Shown: piece by piece, positions 8,794 through 17,688 of the stretch
How the letters are laid out: the number at the start of each line of letters is the position of its first letter
Position numbering within the stretch: the first letter of the stretch is position 1
Program-made: the position numbers and the translations under genes
NCBI RefSeq assembly: GCF_947488985.1
Contig: NZ_CANLBV010000029.1
Coordinates: forward strand, 1-43,987
Source of the DNA: an uncultured Vibrio sp.
Lineage (GTDB): Bacteria > Pseudomonadota > Gammaproteobacteria > Enterobacterales > Vibrionaceae
DNA length: 43,987 nucleotides
Reading direction: 5' to 3'
Notes under the pieces: generated by a model
What the model saw: the letters and a program-made list of their open reading frames with translations, nothing else
What the model was told of the DNA's origin: nothing
Database searches by the model: none

Positions 8794-9060
8794 TTATTTA
8801 GTGTAAGAGCTTGCGATGTTGTCGATACGTTCGTTCGCACGGTCCGCTTCTTCTTTTGCTGCCATGGCGGCTGCCGTTGCTTCTTCAGCTTTCATTTCTG
8901 CAGCAGCTTTTTCACTCTTAAGTGCTTCAACTTCGCTGGTTAGTTCAGCGACTTGGTTAGTTAATTGATCAACTTCTGACACTGCAGCTTCTTCTGGATC
9001 TGAAGAACAGCCGGCAATAATGAAAACTGAGGCAGCAGCTGCGATTAACGTCTTATTCAT
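8794..9060 (-). CDS. lpp: Braun-type major outer membrane lipoprotein
   Basis: An 88-aa lipoprotein. The signal MNKTLIAAAASVFIIAGC ends in a lipobox with Cys18 as the lipidation site. The mature part is a heptad-repeat coiled coil, Ala/Glu-rich, about 65 residues long, ending in SSYTK. The C-terminal Lys is the residue that L,D-transpeptidases join to peptidoglycan in the Lpp family. The ATG at 9060 follows AAGGAG by about 6 nt; the longer frame from 9114 adds residues upstream of a proper signal peptide and is rejected. It is convergent with the L,D-transpeptidase gene across a shared terminator. It probably forms a trimeric tether between outer membrane and wall. Confidence 0.93.
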   Translation of the reverse strand: MNKTLIAAAASVFIIAGCSSDPEEAAVSEVDQLTNQVAELTSEVEALKSEKAAAEMKAEEATAAAMAAKEEADRANERIDNIASSYTK

Positions 9061-9422
9061 AAGAACTCCTTGCTTATTTATTATCAAAAGATGCGCTATA
9101 CATTTCTCCGTCATATAGTCGCTTCATTAATGATTGTAGCGACTAATTTTTCAAGCGCAAAAGCAATAACTAAAGAAATTGCTAAATTTTTGAGGTAATT
9201 AGCCAAGCATCACGTTCTGTCTCACTCTTGAGAAGAAGCAAACAAAAATCTATTTTGGTATTGCTAGGTAAACCCAAGCCTTTGTTATCAATGCATACAA
9301 TGTTCTACCTTATATAGAATAAGGGATAAATTTACGGTGATCTCTATCCTTATAAAGTACTTTCGCGGTATCATGTCACGTTAAAATAATTTTGTTCAAT
9401 ACCATCATGACTGGAGAGTCCT
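9061..9422. promoter_or_regulatory. Divergent intergenic region lpp / helicase
   Basis: A 362-nt AT-rich spacer carrying the promoters of lpp (minus) and of the DEAD-box helicase (plus). A weak hairpin-like CCTTAT...ATAAGG lies at about 9309-9325. The helicase probably has a long leader, as many cold-inducible RNA helicase genes do, but no specific motif could be assigned. No open gene was found. Confidence 0.5.
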
Positions 9423-10754
9423 TTGCACTTTAAAGATTTAGGCTTAGATAATCGCTTACTGAAGAACTTAAAACATTACGACTTTAAGAAAGCGACAGAG
9501 ATCCAATCGAAAGCGATCCCTGTTGCTATTGCCGGTAAGGATCTATTGGCTTCATCAAAAACGGGTTCAGGTAAAACATTGGCGTTTGTATTGCCAATGA
9601 TACACAAAGCATTAAAAACCAAAGCGTTTTCTGCTAAAGATCCTCGTGGTGTAATTTTGGCTCCTACTCGTGAGCTCGCTAAGCAAGTGTACGGTGAATT
9701 GCGTAGCATGCTCGGTGGTTTGTCTTACGAAGCGGCGCTTATCTTGGGTGGTGAGAACTTTAACGATCAAGTTAAAGCACTGCGTAAGTACCCTCGCTTT
9801 ATCGTCGCGACTCCGGGGCGTCTTGCTGACCACCTAGAGCATCGTTCATTGTTCCTTGATGGTGTTGAAACACTGATCCTTGATGAAGCCGACCGTATGC
9901 TTGATCTCGGTTTTGCTCCAGAATTGCGCCGTATTGCAAACGCAGCCAAGCACCGTCGTCGTCAAACGCTGATGTTTTCTGCAACGCTAGATCACGCTGA
10001 AGTGAACGGTATTGCCAATGAAATGCTAGACGCTCCTAAGCGTATCTCGGTGGGTGTTTCTAACGAACAACACTTAGATATCACTCAAAAATTCTATCTG
10101 TGTGATCACCTAGACCATAAAGAAGCCATCTTAGACCGAGTACTGGAAGAAGCTGAATACCGCCAGGTCATGATCTTTACAGCGACTCGTGCCGATACCG
10201 ATCGCCTAACAGAGATATTGAACGAGAAGAAACTTAAAGCGGTTGCACTGAGCGGCAATCTTAATCAAACACAACGAAACGCCATCATGAGTCAGTTTGA
10301 GCGTGCGGTTTACAAGATCTTGGTCACCACCGATGTCGCTTCTCGTGGTATTGATATTCCAAACGTGAGCCACGTTATCAACTTTGATATGCCAAAGCAC
10401 ACTGAAGAGTATGTGCACCGTGTGGGTCGTACTGGTCGTGCGGGTAATAAAGGTGACGCGATCTCATTGGTGGGTCCAAAAGACTGGGATAGCTTCAAGC
10501 GTGTTGAACTATACCTTCAACAAGATCTTACCTTCTCCGTGCTTGAAGGCCTAAAAGGTAAATTCAAAGGCATTAAGCCGCGTAAACCTACGTTTGCTAA
10601 AAACGGTCCAGCGAAGAAGAAAGCCAACACTCAAGCGAAGAAAACGCCGAAGAAACCAGTTAAGCGTGATAAGAGCTTCCACCAGAATGTGGCAGTGGGT
10701 GATACGGTGTTTATTCCTAAGAAGAAAGTGGCACCAAAAACTGACGACGAGTAA
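9423..10754 (+). CDS. DEAD-box ATP-dependent RNA helicase
   Basis: A 443-aa cytoplasmic RNA helicase with all core motifs: an F-x-x-LGL Q-motif at the start, ASSKTGSGKT (Walker A, about 46-52), PTRELA (81-86), ATPGR, DEAD (154-157), SAT, TTDVASRGID and HRVGRTGRAG. The tail from about residue 385 is Lys-rich and low in complexity, typical of RNA tethering. Translation starts at TTG (9423), fixed by GGAGAG 4-5 nt upstream; the only nearby ATG runs into a stop after eight codons. The family is RhlE/SrmB-like and I cannot say which. It matches the V. cholerae VCA0061 position in gene order. The likely role is ribosome assembly or cold adaptation. Confidence 0.94.
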   Translation: MHFKDLGLDNRLLKNLKHYDFKKATEIQSKAIPVAIAGKDLLASSKTGSGKTLAFVLPMIHKALKTKAFSAKDPRGVILAPTRELAKQVYGELRSMLGGLSYEAALILGGENFNDQVKALRKYPRFIVATPGRLADHLEHRSLFLDGVETLILDEADRMLDLGFAPELRRIANAAKHRRRQTLMFSATLDHAEVNGIANEMLDAPKRISVGVSNEQHLDITQKFYLCDHLDHKEAILDRVLEEAEYRQVMIFTATRADTDRLTEILNEKKLKAVALSGNLNQTQRNAIMSQFERAVYKILVTTDVASRGIDIPNVSHVINFDMPKHTEEYVHRVGRTGRAGNKGDAISLVGPKDWDSFKRVELYLQQDLTFSVLEGLKGKFKGIKPRKPTFAKNGPAKKKANTQAKKTPKKPVKRDKSFHQNVAVGDTVFIPKKKVAPKTDDE

Positions 10755-10803
10755 TCCACCCGTTTGAGCTAATCGCACAGTTAATAACAGCGAATGCAAA
10801 TAG

Positions 10804-10829
10804 AAACCGCCAATGATGGCGGTTTTTTT
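10804..10829 (+). terminator. Rho-independent terminator after the helicase gene
   Basis: AAACCGCCA at 10804-10812 pairs exactly with 10817-10825 across an ATGA loop, followed by T7. Confidence 0.92.
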
Positions 10830-10846
10830 GTATTAGCACACTGACT

Positions 10847-11287
10847 TTAATGTCCAGATTGAACTTGCAGGCCTTCAATCATGGTTTGGATTGCTTTAGT
10901 CGAATCTTGCGTACGTGCAGCAAGCATACGAAATTCATCAGCTACTACTGCGAAACAACGACCACTTTCACCGGCGCGGGCGGCTTCGATTGCTGTGTTA
11001 AGAGCCAGGAGATTGGTTTGCTCAGATATGCTTTGAAGCATCCCATAACTGTTGTCGACAATTCCGCTGAGCTTTTCTTTATGCAAGATCAGTTTGCCGG
11101 TGGATGTTGATACATATTTAAATCCGTTTTCTAGCGATTCACCACCGATAATGATCCCTGCCATAAGTAAAACAACAGAAAATGATAGAGGAATGAGAAT
11201 CTGTATTTTATAGATAAGCCACGGAGAAGTTGGTGCATGTATTCGCTGGGAATGTAAGATGATGAAATATTGAGCTGCTTGTTTCAA
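10847..11287 (-). pseudogene. Collapsed methyl-accepting chemotaxis protein
   Basis: A 146-aa open frame joins one transmembrane segment (about residues 24-47) and a short linker directly to the signalling hairpin tip of a chemotaxis receptor: [20 protein letters not shown] at about residues 86-105, then [21 protein letters not shown] working receptor is usually 500-650 aa with a ligand domain, HAMP and two methylation helices. Here those are deleted, and the frame ends soon after the tip. The tip also has uncommon changes (NTAIEA for NAAIEA, SGRCF for QGRGF). Recalled gene order places receptor VCA0068 next to pstS in V. cholerae, so this is probably what is left of its orthologue. Confidence 0.8.
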
Positions 11288-11379
11288 ATTGGTAGCAATC
11301 GATATCTATTAGCAATTTATAGAGAGTAAGGTTGCCTTAATTCTATCGATTGGATTAAAAAAAAGACAATAAATTTCAG

Positions 11380-11419
11380 TTGTCATACAGTTTTCAACTT
11401 AGTGAAACATAACTGTCAT
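11380..11419 (+). promoter_or_regulatory. Pho box array upstream of pstS
   Basis: Four heptamers are spaced exactly 11 bp apart: TTGTCAT (11380), TTTTCAA (11391), GTGAAAC (11402) and CTGTCAT (11413). The first and last fit the PhoB half-site CTGTCAT well and the middle two are weak. The 11-bp phasing is the known PhoB spacing. A possible -10 (TAAAGT, 11430-11435) lies 10 bp after the last heptamer, as expected where a Pho box replaces the -35. PhoB control of the pst genes is therefore inferred. Confidence 0.7.
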
Positions 11420-11493
11420 ATTTAGAATCTAAAGTGGGCCTCGTTCAAGCAAACACAACATTACGGCAATAACGCCACTAAAGGAAATTTGTG

Positions 11494-12315
11494 ATGAAAA
11501 AGACAGTTATCGGTGCAATCGCACTACTAGGCGCTCTAACAGTGAATACAGCTTCAGCTAAAGAAACTATCTCTGTAGTTGGCTCTAACAGTGCAGCTCC
11601 ACTGGTTGAAGTTTTTGCAGAAACCTACATGAATAAAGGCGAACCTGTGTTCATCGAAATTCAAGCACCAGGTTCTTCTGCAGGCGTCAAAGCAGCGCAA
11701 AATGGAAGCGCGGATCTAGGTATCTCTTCTCGTGATCTTAAAGAAGCAGAGAAAACAGCTGACCTGAAAGAGCTTGTTATCGCTCGTGACGGTATCGCAG
11801 TTGTTGTTAACCCAAATAACGAAGTATCTGCTCTTACTGCTGAACAAATCACTTCAATCTACAAAGGCGACGTCACTAACTGGAAAGATGTTGGCGGCGC
11901 TGACAAGCCTATCGTAGCAATCACTCGTGATACAGCATCGGGTACACGTGGTGCATTCGAAGACATCATGAAGCTTAAAAAGAAGATCGGCGACAAGACA
12001 GTATCGGCAATCTCTCAACGTGCACAAGTTGCAAACGGTAACGGTGCTCTTAAAGTTTCTGTAGCAAGCAACCCATACGCTATCGGCTTTATCTCTTTAG
12101 GTACGGTTGACGAATCTGTTCAAGCGCTAACTATCGATGGCGCACAAGCAACAGTAGAAAACGTTCAGAACGGCTCTTACAAAGTTGCTCGTCCTTTCCT
12201 AGTACTTTACAAAGCAGGCTCTCCAACAGCTGAAACTCAACAATTCCTAGACTGGATGGTTGCAGATGAAGCTCAAGCTATCGCTGCTAAGAAAGGCTAC
12301 ATCACAGTTAACTAA
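11494..12315 (+). CDS. pstS: Phosphate-binding periplasmic protein PstS
   Basis: The phosphate receptor of the Pst ABC importer, 273 aa. The signal peptide MKKTVIGAIALLGALTVNTA-SA is cleaved before KETIS. The mature protein starts with the PstS motif SVVGSNSAAPLVEVFAETYM. Phosphate contacts are expected in this first loop, in GISSRDLK and in TRDTASGTRGAFE. The ATG at 11494 follows AAGGA by 8 nt; a GTG one codon earlier is too close. It is the first gene of pstSCAB, downstream of the Pho box array. The hairpin after the gene would raise PstS over the membrane parts. At about 270 aa it is of the short PstS type common in Vibrio, shorter than E. coli PstS (346 aa). Confidence 0.96.
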   Translation: MKKTVIGAIALLGALTVNTASAKETISVVGSNSAAPLVEVFAETYMNKGEPVFIEIQAPGSSAGVKAAQNGSADLGISSRDLKEAEKTADLKELVIARDGIAVVVNPNNEVSALTAEQITSIYKGDVTNWKDVGGADKPIVAITRDTASGTRGAFEDIMKLKKKIGDKTVSAISQRAQVANGNGALKVSVASNPYAIGFISLGTVDESVQALTIDGAQATVENVQNGSYKVARPFLVLYKAGSPTAETQQFLDWMVADEAQAIAAKKGYITVN

Positions 12316-12341
12316 TCCTAACTGACTTACACCTAATTATT

Positions 12342-12371
12342 GCTCAGCCTGCTTTAGGCTGAGCCTTTTCT
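12342..12371 (+). terminator. Attenuating hairpin between pstS and pstC
   Basis: GCTCAGCCT at 12342-12350 pairs exactly with 12356-12364, followed by CCTTTTCTTTC. It is likely a partial terminator that lets some transcription reach pstCAB. Confidence 0.8.
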
Positions 12372-12426
12372 TTCAACTTTGTTTATTTCGAGCTCTTATT
12401 GAGCCACAAAGTTTGAGATTTTATAT

Positions 12427-13356
12427 ATGACCATCGCAAATAGTGAAAAGCTTATGAATACTGAAGCGACTCAAACCAACAAGCCAAGTCTACGTACTAA
12501 AAAACGTATCGACTGGAGAGAAAGAATTTTCCACGGCTTGTTCTTATCGAGTGCTGTAATCGGCATCGTATCACTAGCCGTTATCGCTTACTTTATCGTT
12601 GCAGAGAGTATCCCTGCATTCCAAGAAGCCGGTGTTTCAGGCATCGTACTGGGTGTTGACTGGCTACCACCAGCTCTATTCGGTGTTGCAACTATGATTG
12701 TTGCATCGATTGTTTCGACTCTTGGAGCCGTCGTTGTTGGTGTACCAGTTGGTGTACTGACCGCTATTTTTATTGCAGAGATTGCACCAAAGCGTCTTGC
12801 CGATATTATTCGACCAGCAGTTGAGCTTCTAGCGGGTATTCCGTCGGTAGTTTATGGCTTCTTTGGTCTGGTAATTATCGTTCCAATGATTCAGAACATC
12901 TTTGAAGTGCCAGCGGGTAACACGATCCTGGCTGGTATTATTGTTCTGGGTATCATGATTCTGCCTACCGTTATCACGGTTTCTGAAACCTCGATTCGTG
13001 CGGTACCTCGTACATATAAAGAAGGTTCACTTGCACTGGGTGCTTCGAAAATCTACACAATTTTTAAGCTACTCGTTCCTGCGGCACGTTCAGGCATTAT
13101 GACGGGGGTGATTTTGGGTATCGGTCGTGCACTTGGCGAAACGATGGCAATCATCATGGTTATGGGTAATGCGCCAGCAATGCCAGAAGGTGTTTTGGAC
13201 TCAGCACGTACGCTAACAGCAAACATTGCAATTGAAATGTCTTACGCAAGTGGCGTTCACGCTAACGCACTGTACGCAACAGGTGTTGTACTTCTAGTGT
13301 TCATCATGATGTTAAATGGTGCTCTACTTTATCTTAACCGTGAAAAAGCGAAGTAG
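12427..13356 (+). CDS. pstC: Phosphate ABC transporter permease PstC
   Basis: An inner-membrane subunit of the phosphate importer, 309 aa, with a cytoplasmic N-tail of about 35 residues and six predicted membrane segments. The PstC hallmark AGIPSVVYGFFGLVIIVP sits near residues 138-155, and the EAA-type loop that docks on PstB reads KEGSLALGASKIYTIFKLLVPAA. The ribosome site before ATG 12427 is weak; an internal ATG at 12454 is possible and would shorten the N-tail by nine residues. It is followed 6 nt later by the pstA start region. Confidence 0.95.
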   Translation: MTIANSEKLMNTEATQTNKPSLRTKKRIDWRERIFHGLFLSSAVIGIVSLAVIAYFIVAESIPAFQEAGVSGIVLGVDWLPPALFGVATMIVASIVSTLGAVVVGVPVGVLTAIFIAEIAPKRLADIIRPAVELLAGIPSVVYGFFGLVIIVPMIQNIFEVPAGNTILAGIIVLGIMILPTVITVSETSIRAVPRTYKEGSLALGASKIYTIFKLLVPAARSGIMTGVILGIGRALGETMAIIMVMGNAPAMPEGVLDSARTLTANIAIEMSYASGVHANALYATGVVLLVFIMMLNGALLYLNREKAK

Positions 13357-13371
13357 GCGAGGATGAGTAAT

Positions 13372-14235
13372 ATGGATCTCGTAAAACTAAAACAAGCACG
13401 TCAAACCAAAGATAACATCCTGAAAGGTTTTATCTGGGCAGCAGCAGCTGTAACCGTTGGTTTCTTATTCTGGATTATTTGGTACATCTTATCGAACGGT
13501 CTGCAATACGTAGATTGGAACTTCATCACTGACGATTACACTCGTACTGGTGAAGAGCGTGGTATTTTCCCAATGATCATCGCCACGATCTACATGGTCA
13601 TTGCATCGATTGCAGTCGCAGCGCCACTGGGCATCATGACGGCAATCTACCTAACAGAATATGCGAAAGTAGGTAGCCGATTGGTGAAAGTGATTCGATT
13701 CTGTACTGAGTCGCTCGCTGGTATCCCATCGATTATTTTTGGTCTGTTCGGTATGACCTTCTTTGTTTCGATTCTTGGCCTTGGCTTCTCGATTCTATCG
13801 GGTGCATTAACGCTAAGTATCTTGATTCTTCCTGTAATAATTCGTACTACAGAAGAAGCATTGATGGCAGTACCACAAACTTACCGCGAAGGCTCATACG
13901 GCCTTGGCGCTTCAAAAATCTACACTATCTGGCGTTTGATCTTACCAAGCGCAATGCCAGGTATCTTAACTTCGGTCATTCTTAGTATTGGTCGTGTAAT
14001 TGGCGAATCGGCACCTGTATTTTTAACAGCAGGTATGGTGGCACGTGTTCCTGAGTCGGTATTCGATTCTGGCCGTACACTAACGGTTCACCTATATAAG
14101 CTGACAACAGAGCTATTTACTGTCGATGAGTGGAACCAAGCCTACGGCACGGCGACAGTCCTAATCGTATTGGTTCTCTTGATCAACATGGTTACAAAAC
14201 TGATTGCGAGACGCTTCAACACGGCAACTTACTAA
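13372..14235 (+). CDS. pstA: Phosphate ABC transporter permease PstA
   Basis: The second permease of the Pst importer, about 287 aa, with six membrane segments, the motif LAGIPSIIFGLFGMTFFV and the EAA loop REGSYGLGASKIYTIWRLIL. I chose the ATG at 13372 because GCGAGG (13357-13362) is then 9 nt upstream. The in-frame ATG at 13363 directly abuts that site and would have no spacing. It is coupled closely to pstC (short gap) and followed by pstB after a 93-nt gap, in which no terminator was found. Confidence 0.94.
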   Translation: MDLVKLKQARQTKDNILKGFIWAAAAVTVGFLFWIIWYILSNGLQYVDWNFITDDYTRTGEERGIFPMIIATIYMVIASIAVAAPLGIMTAIYLTEYAKVGSRLVKVIRFCTESLAGIPSIIFGLFGMTFFVSILGLGFSILSGALTLSILILPVIIRTTEEALMAVPQTYREGSYGLGASKIYTIWRLILPSAMPGILTSVILSIGRVIGESAPVFLTAGMVARVPESVFDSGRTLTVHLYKLTTELFTVDEWNQAYGTATVLIVLVLLINMVTKLIARRFNTATY

Positions 14236-14328
14236 GCTCACTAGCTACTGGCTCAACAATAAAGAGAGCCCCCGTGATAAAGAAAGCATCAAGTTAGACA
14301 CGAATTTAAGAATTTAGAGATTACGAAC

Positions 14329-15078
14329 ATGAACAAATTTGATATTGAGAACCTAGACCTGTTTTACGGCGACAACCAAGCGCTTAAATCTATTAACCTG
14401 CCAATTCCAACGCGCCAGGTAACGGCACTGATTGGCCCATCGGGTTGTGGTAAGTCAACACTATTGCGTTGCTTGAACCGCATGAATGACCTCATTGAAG
14501 GCGTTACTATTAAAGGTAAGCTGGACATGGATGGCACAAACATCTACGGTAATATTGATGTGGCTGACCTACGTATTCGTGTAGGCATGGTATTCCAAAA
14601 GCCAAACCCATTCCCTATGAGCATCTACGAGAACGTAGCGTACGGCTTGCGTGCTCAAGGTATCAAAGACAAAAAACACATTGATGAAGTTGTTGAGAGT
14701 TCATTGCGCGCTGCAGCACTTTGGGATGAAGTAAAAGATCGTCTTAAAGCACACGCATTTGGTTTGTCTGGTGGTCAGCAGCAGCGTCTATGTATAGCAC
14801 GTACGATTGCCATGGAACCGGATGTAATCCTAATGGATGAACCAACATCGGCTCTAGACCCAATTGCGACACACAAAATTGAAGAATTGATGGAAGACCT
14901 GAAGAAAGATTTCACGATCGTTATCGTAACGCACTCAATGCAGCAAGCACGACGTATTTCAGACCGTACGGCTTTCTTCCTAATGGGAGAGCTGGTCGAG
15001 CACAACGAAACCAGTGTTATCTTCAGCGAGCCAAAAGATGATCGTACAAAAGGTTACGTAAACGGTGACTTTGGTTAA
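14329..15078 (+). CDS. pstB: Phosphate ABC transporter ATP-binding protein PstB
   Basis: The ATPase of the Pst importer, 249 aa, the usual length. Walker [10 protein letters not shown] is at 36-44, then the PstB-specific [19 protein letters not shown], the signature [14 protein letters not shown], Walker [14 protein letters not shown] and the H-loop [10 protein letters not shown]. It ends the pst operon at a strong terminator. No phoU or phoBR follows, so signalling genes must lie elsewhere. Confidence 0.97.
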   Translation: MNKFDIENLDLFYGDNQALKSINLPIPTRQVTALIGPSGCGKSTLLRCLNRMNDLIEGVTIKGKLDMDGTNIYGNIDVADLRIRVGMVFQKPNPFPMSIYENVAYGLRAQGIKDKKHIDEVVESSLRAAALWDEVKDRLKAHAFGLSGGQQQRLCIARTIAMEPDVILMDEPTSALDPIATHKIEELMEDLKKDFTIVIVTHSMQQARRISDRTAFFLMGELVEHNETSVIFSEPKDDRTKGYVNGDFG

Positions 15079-15128
15079 TCGGTTAGATCGACAGAATTAT
15101 CACTATAACTATAAGCGATGGAAACTTT

Positions 15129-15160
15129 GCCCCACTTTATGTGGGGCTTTTTTATTTTTA
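15129..15160 (+). terminator. Rho-independent terminator after pstB
   Basis: GCCCCAC at 15129-15135 pairs with 15141-15147 around TTTAT, followed by TTTTTTT and an AT-rich tail. Confidence 0.92.
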
Positions 15161-15345
15161 TTAAAAAAGTGCCAATGTCGATGGGATTTTGGGTAGATAA
15201 TCCGTTTTTTGCCGCGCTTCTCATATTTGTGATAATGTTAACAGTTAAATTGCGACCCGCTTAACATCTCATTTTTAGTTATATTGATTGCATATCAAAG
15301 CTTCTGTATTTTTTCTATATTATCAATAGTTAATGGACGGATACT

Positions 15346-17490
15346 GTGTCTGTTAAAGACTTCGCAAAACAAATATCCGCGATACGTGATCACCGCTTAT
15401 TGGCAGAGTCTCTTTTCGACTATCTGGTGGAGATGCTTACTCCAAAAGGGATCGGAATATTTTCAGACCCAACGCTAGCGAGTGATAGGTCACCGTTATT
15501 TGCTTACGGTGAATTAACCTCTATTGATAATTACCCTCCAACGTTTTGGCCTTGGGCCTCTCAGTTTGATACTGCAGATGGTGTACTGCCGATGGCAATT
15601 AGTACTTGTCAGTGGGAACCAATGAAAGTGCTTGGTGGGGAGTCTTTCATCATGATGCTCGATAACGCGCCTGCCTGCAGAACCTATTTGATAGTTCAAA
15701 ACTGTAGTGCCGAGCAGATCAATCAAACCTTCGACCAAGAGCTTGATATCCTTCAGCTTGCGGCTGCGCGGTGGCAATGTATTCGTGCAGAAAAAAATGC
15801 AACCCTTGAGATCAAGCAAAGAGACAGTCGTGAAGCGCAGTATCTTGATGAGATTAAGCTCAGAGAGCGATTTGTCGAGAACATGAAGCTAGTCCATCAG
15901 GTTGCGCTAGAGTTATCAAATCCTAAATCATTGGATGACTTGTATAAGGCATCCGTTGAGGCGGTTCGTGATCGGTTAGGGTTTGATCGTGCGACCTTAA
16001 TGTTGATTGACATGAAAAAGCGTTGCTTTAGTGGAACATATGGCACCGATGAAGCGGGGAAAACTAGTCGTGAGTATCATACTCAATATGACTTACATCA
16101 GCTCGGTGCTGAGTATATAGAGGCCCTGTCTGACAATAGTACTAACTTGGTGATCATTGAGAACACGCCTTTGTATACCGAAGGTAAGGTTGTCGGGCAG
16201 GGGTGGAATGGTATGTTGATCTTACGCGAAGGGGATACGCCTGTTGGTTGGATTGCTATGGATAACTATATTCATCGCTCAGCCATCACGACCTATCAAA
16301 AGCAGATGCTTGAATCGTTTGGTTCACTACTGTCACAGATATACATACGCAAACGCCAAGAGCAGAATGTACGCATGCTGCACTCGAGTATGGTTGCGTT
16401 ATCTCAATGTGATAGCGTGAGTGAGGTGTGTAAGTCTGCGGTAAGTTTTGCTATTCAACATTTAGGCATCGATCGGTTGGCGGTTTTCCTCACCGATAAG
16501 GACTGCAGTTATTTACAAGGCACTTGGGGAACTAACATTAAAGGTGACATTGTTGATGAGTCCTATTATCGCTCTAAGATCGTTAAGCGTGACATTGTGT
16601 TATCGGCTCAGACTAACCCAAATCAAGTGGCATTCGAAGAATCTGTGCCTATCTATCATGATTGCAATATTGTCGGTCTCGGCTGGACGGCTATGACCAT
16701 GCTGACCACCAATACTGGCGAGCCGATTGCGTTTATTGCGGCAGATAATCTGTTGACCCGAAGCTCGTTAACGTCACAGTTACGTGAAGTGATTCGGATC
16801 TTTGCTTCTAGCCTTGCCGAAGCTCTACAACGAACTATGGCTCAAGAGGAGTTGAAAAATCTCAATCAAACGCTTGAACAGGAAGTCAGAAATCGTACTC
16901 AAGAGTTGGAACTTGCGAACGAGCAATTAGACTTGATTTCTAAACTCGATCCACTGACTCGTCTTGGTAATCGACGCATGTTGTCGCAGGTTTTGGAGGA
17001 CTTAAACTGTGATAATCAAGGCGTGTTTACTACGCAACAAGAAGTGACGTTTGGACTTATTCTTGTCGACCTTGATCACTTTGGTTTATACAACAGTGTT
17101 TATGGACATACCGAAGGAGATGCTGCTCTGCGCACCATTGGCAAGATATTAAATGACCACGTTTACGGTGAGCAAGAAACTTGCTGTCGAATTGGTGGTG
17201 AGGAGTTTATGCTACTGATGGTGGATACGGATCATGCGGCAACCAAGCAACGTGCTGAGTTGATTCGAAGATGCATTGAAGAGGCGAAGATCCTTCATTG
17301 TGAAAGCAGTACTAGCCAGTACCTGACTGCGTCTGTAGGCTTTGCATCGATAACTTCTGACCAGCGCCAATTTGACTTTGATTTACTGTATGGCAAGGCA
17401 GACAAAGCCTTGTATCAGGCGAAAGACATGGGACGAAATCGAGTCTTCTCCGCATTAAAACGCAGAAAAGTCGCGACTACGCTTTCTTAG
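15346..17490 (+). CDS. Double-GAF diguanylate cyclase (CdgA-like)
   Basis: A 714-aa cytoplasmic protein. Residues about 1-150 form an unassigned N-terminal domain, followed by two GAF-like sensor domains (about 185-335 and 345-500), each with a matching pattern (VVGQGWNGMLIL in the first; IVGLGWTAMTML in the second), a coiled coil (about 505-545) and a GGDEF domain. That domain has LDPLTRLGNRR, the DLDHFGLYNS strand (Gly and Ser replace the more usual Lys and Asp) and GGEEF at 617-621. The RxxD inhibitory site is absent (GEQE). Activity is likely. The GTG at 15346 follows GGACGG by about 6 nt. Gene order (next to pstB) matches VCA0074 cdgA of V. cholerae as I recall it. Confidence 0.9.
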   Translation: MSVKDFAKQISAIRDHRLLAESLFDYLVEMLTPKGIGIFSDPTLASDRSPLFAYGELTSIDNYPPTFWPWASQFDTADGVLPMAISTCQWEPMKVLGGESFIMMLDNAPACRTYLIVQNCSAEQINQTFDQELDILQLAAARWQCIRAEKNATLEIKQRDSREAQYLDEIKLRERFVENMKLVHQVALELSNPKSLDDLYKASVEAVRDRLGFDRATLMLIDMKKRCFSGTYGTDEAGKTSREYHTQYDLHQLGAEYIEALSDNSTNLVIIENTPLYTEGKVVGQGWNGMLILREGDTPVGWIAMDNYIHRSAITTYQKQMLESFGSLLSQIYIRKRQEQNVRMLHSSMVALSQCDSVSEVCKSAVSFAIQHLGIDRLAVFLTDKDCSYLQGTWGTNIKGDIVDESYYRSKIVKRDIVLSAQTNPNQVAFEESVPIYHDCNIVGLGWTAMTMLTTNTGEPIAFIAADNLLTRSSLTSQLREVIRIFASSLAEALQRTMAQEELKNLNQTLEQEVRNRTQELELANEQLDLISKLDPLTRLGNRRMLSQVLEDLNCDNQGVFTTQQEVTFGLILVDLDHFGLYNSVYGHTEGDAALRTIGKILNDHVYGEQETCCRIGGEEFMLLMVDTDHAATKQRAELIRRCIEEAKILHCESSTSQYLTASVGFASITSDQRQFDFDLLYGKADKALYQAKDMGRNRVFSALKRRKVATTLS

Positions 17491-17609
17491 TGCTTCGTTT
17501 TTGGTTTCTCAGGTCTTTGGGTTTTATATGATCTTCTAACTGAGCTTTAGCTCCCTACCCGGTAATCTAGCGGGCTTGGCTTGATGAGTTTGCTTCATTC
17601 TTAGGGTAG

Positions 17610-17646
17610 CTAGCCGTGATGAACGGTACTTGGTCATCACGGCTAG
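17610..17646. terminator. Long hairpin between convergent GGDEF gene and batD
   Basis: CTAGCCGTGATGA at 17610-17622 pairs perfectly with 17634-17646 around an 11-nt loop. The plus side has only a short T4 after it. It probably acts as a shared terminator between the convergent genes. Confidence 0.7.
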
Positions 17647-17688
17647 GGCTAGTTTTCGATGTAGGTCTAGTTTTCTAGGTTCCTCTAG

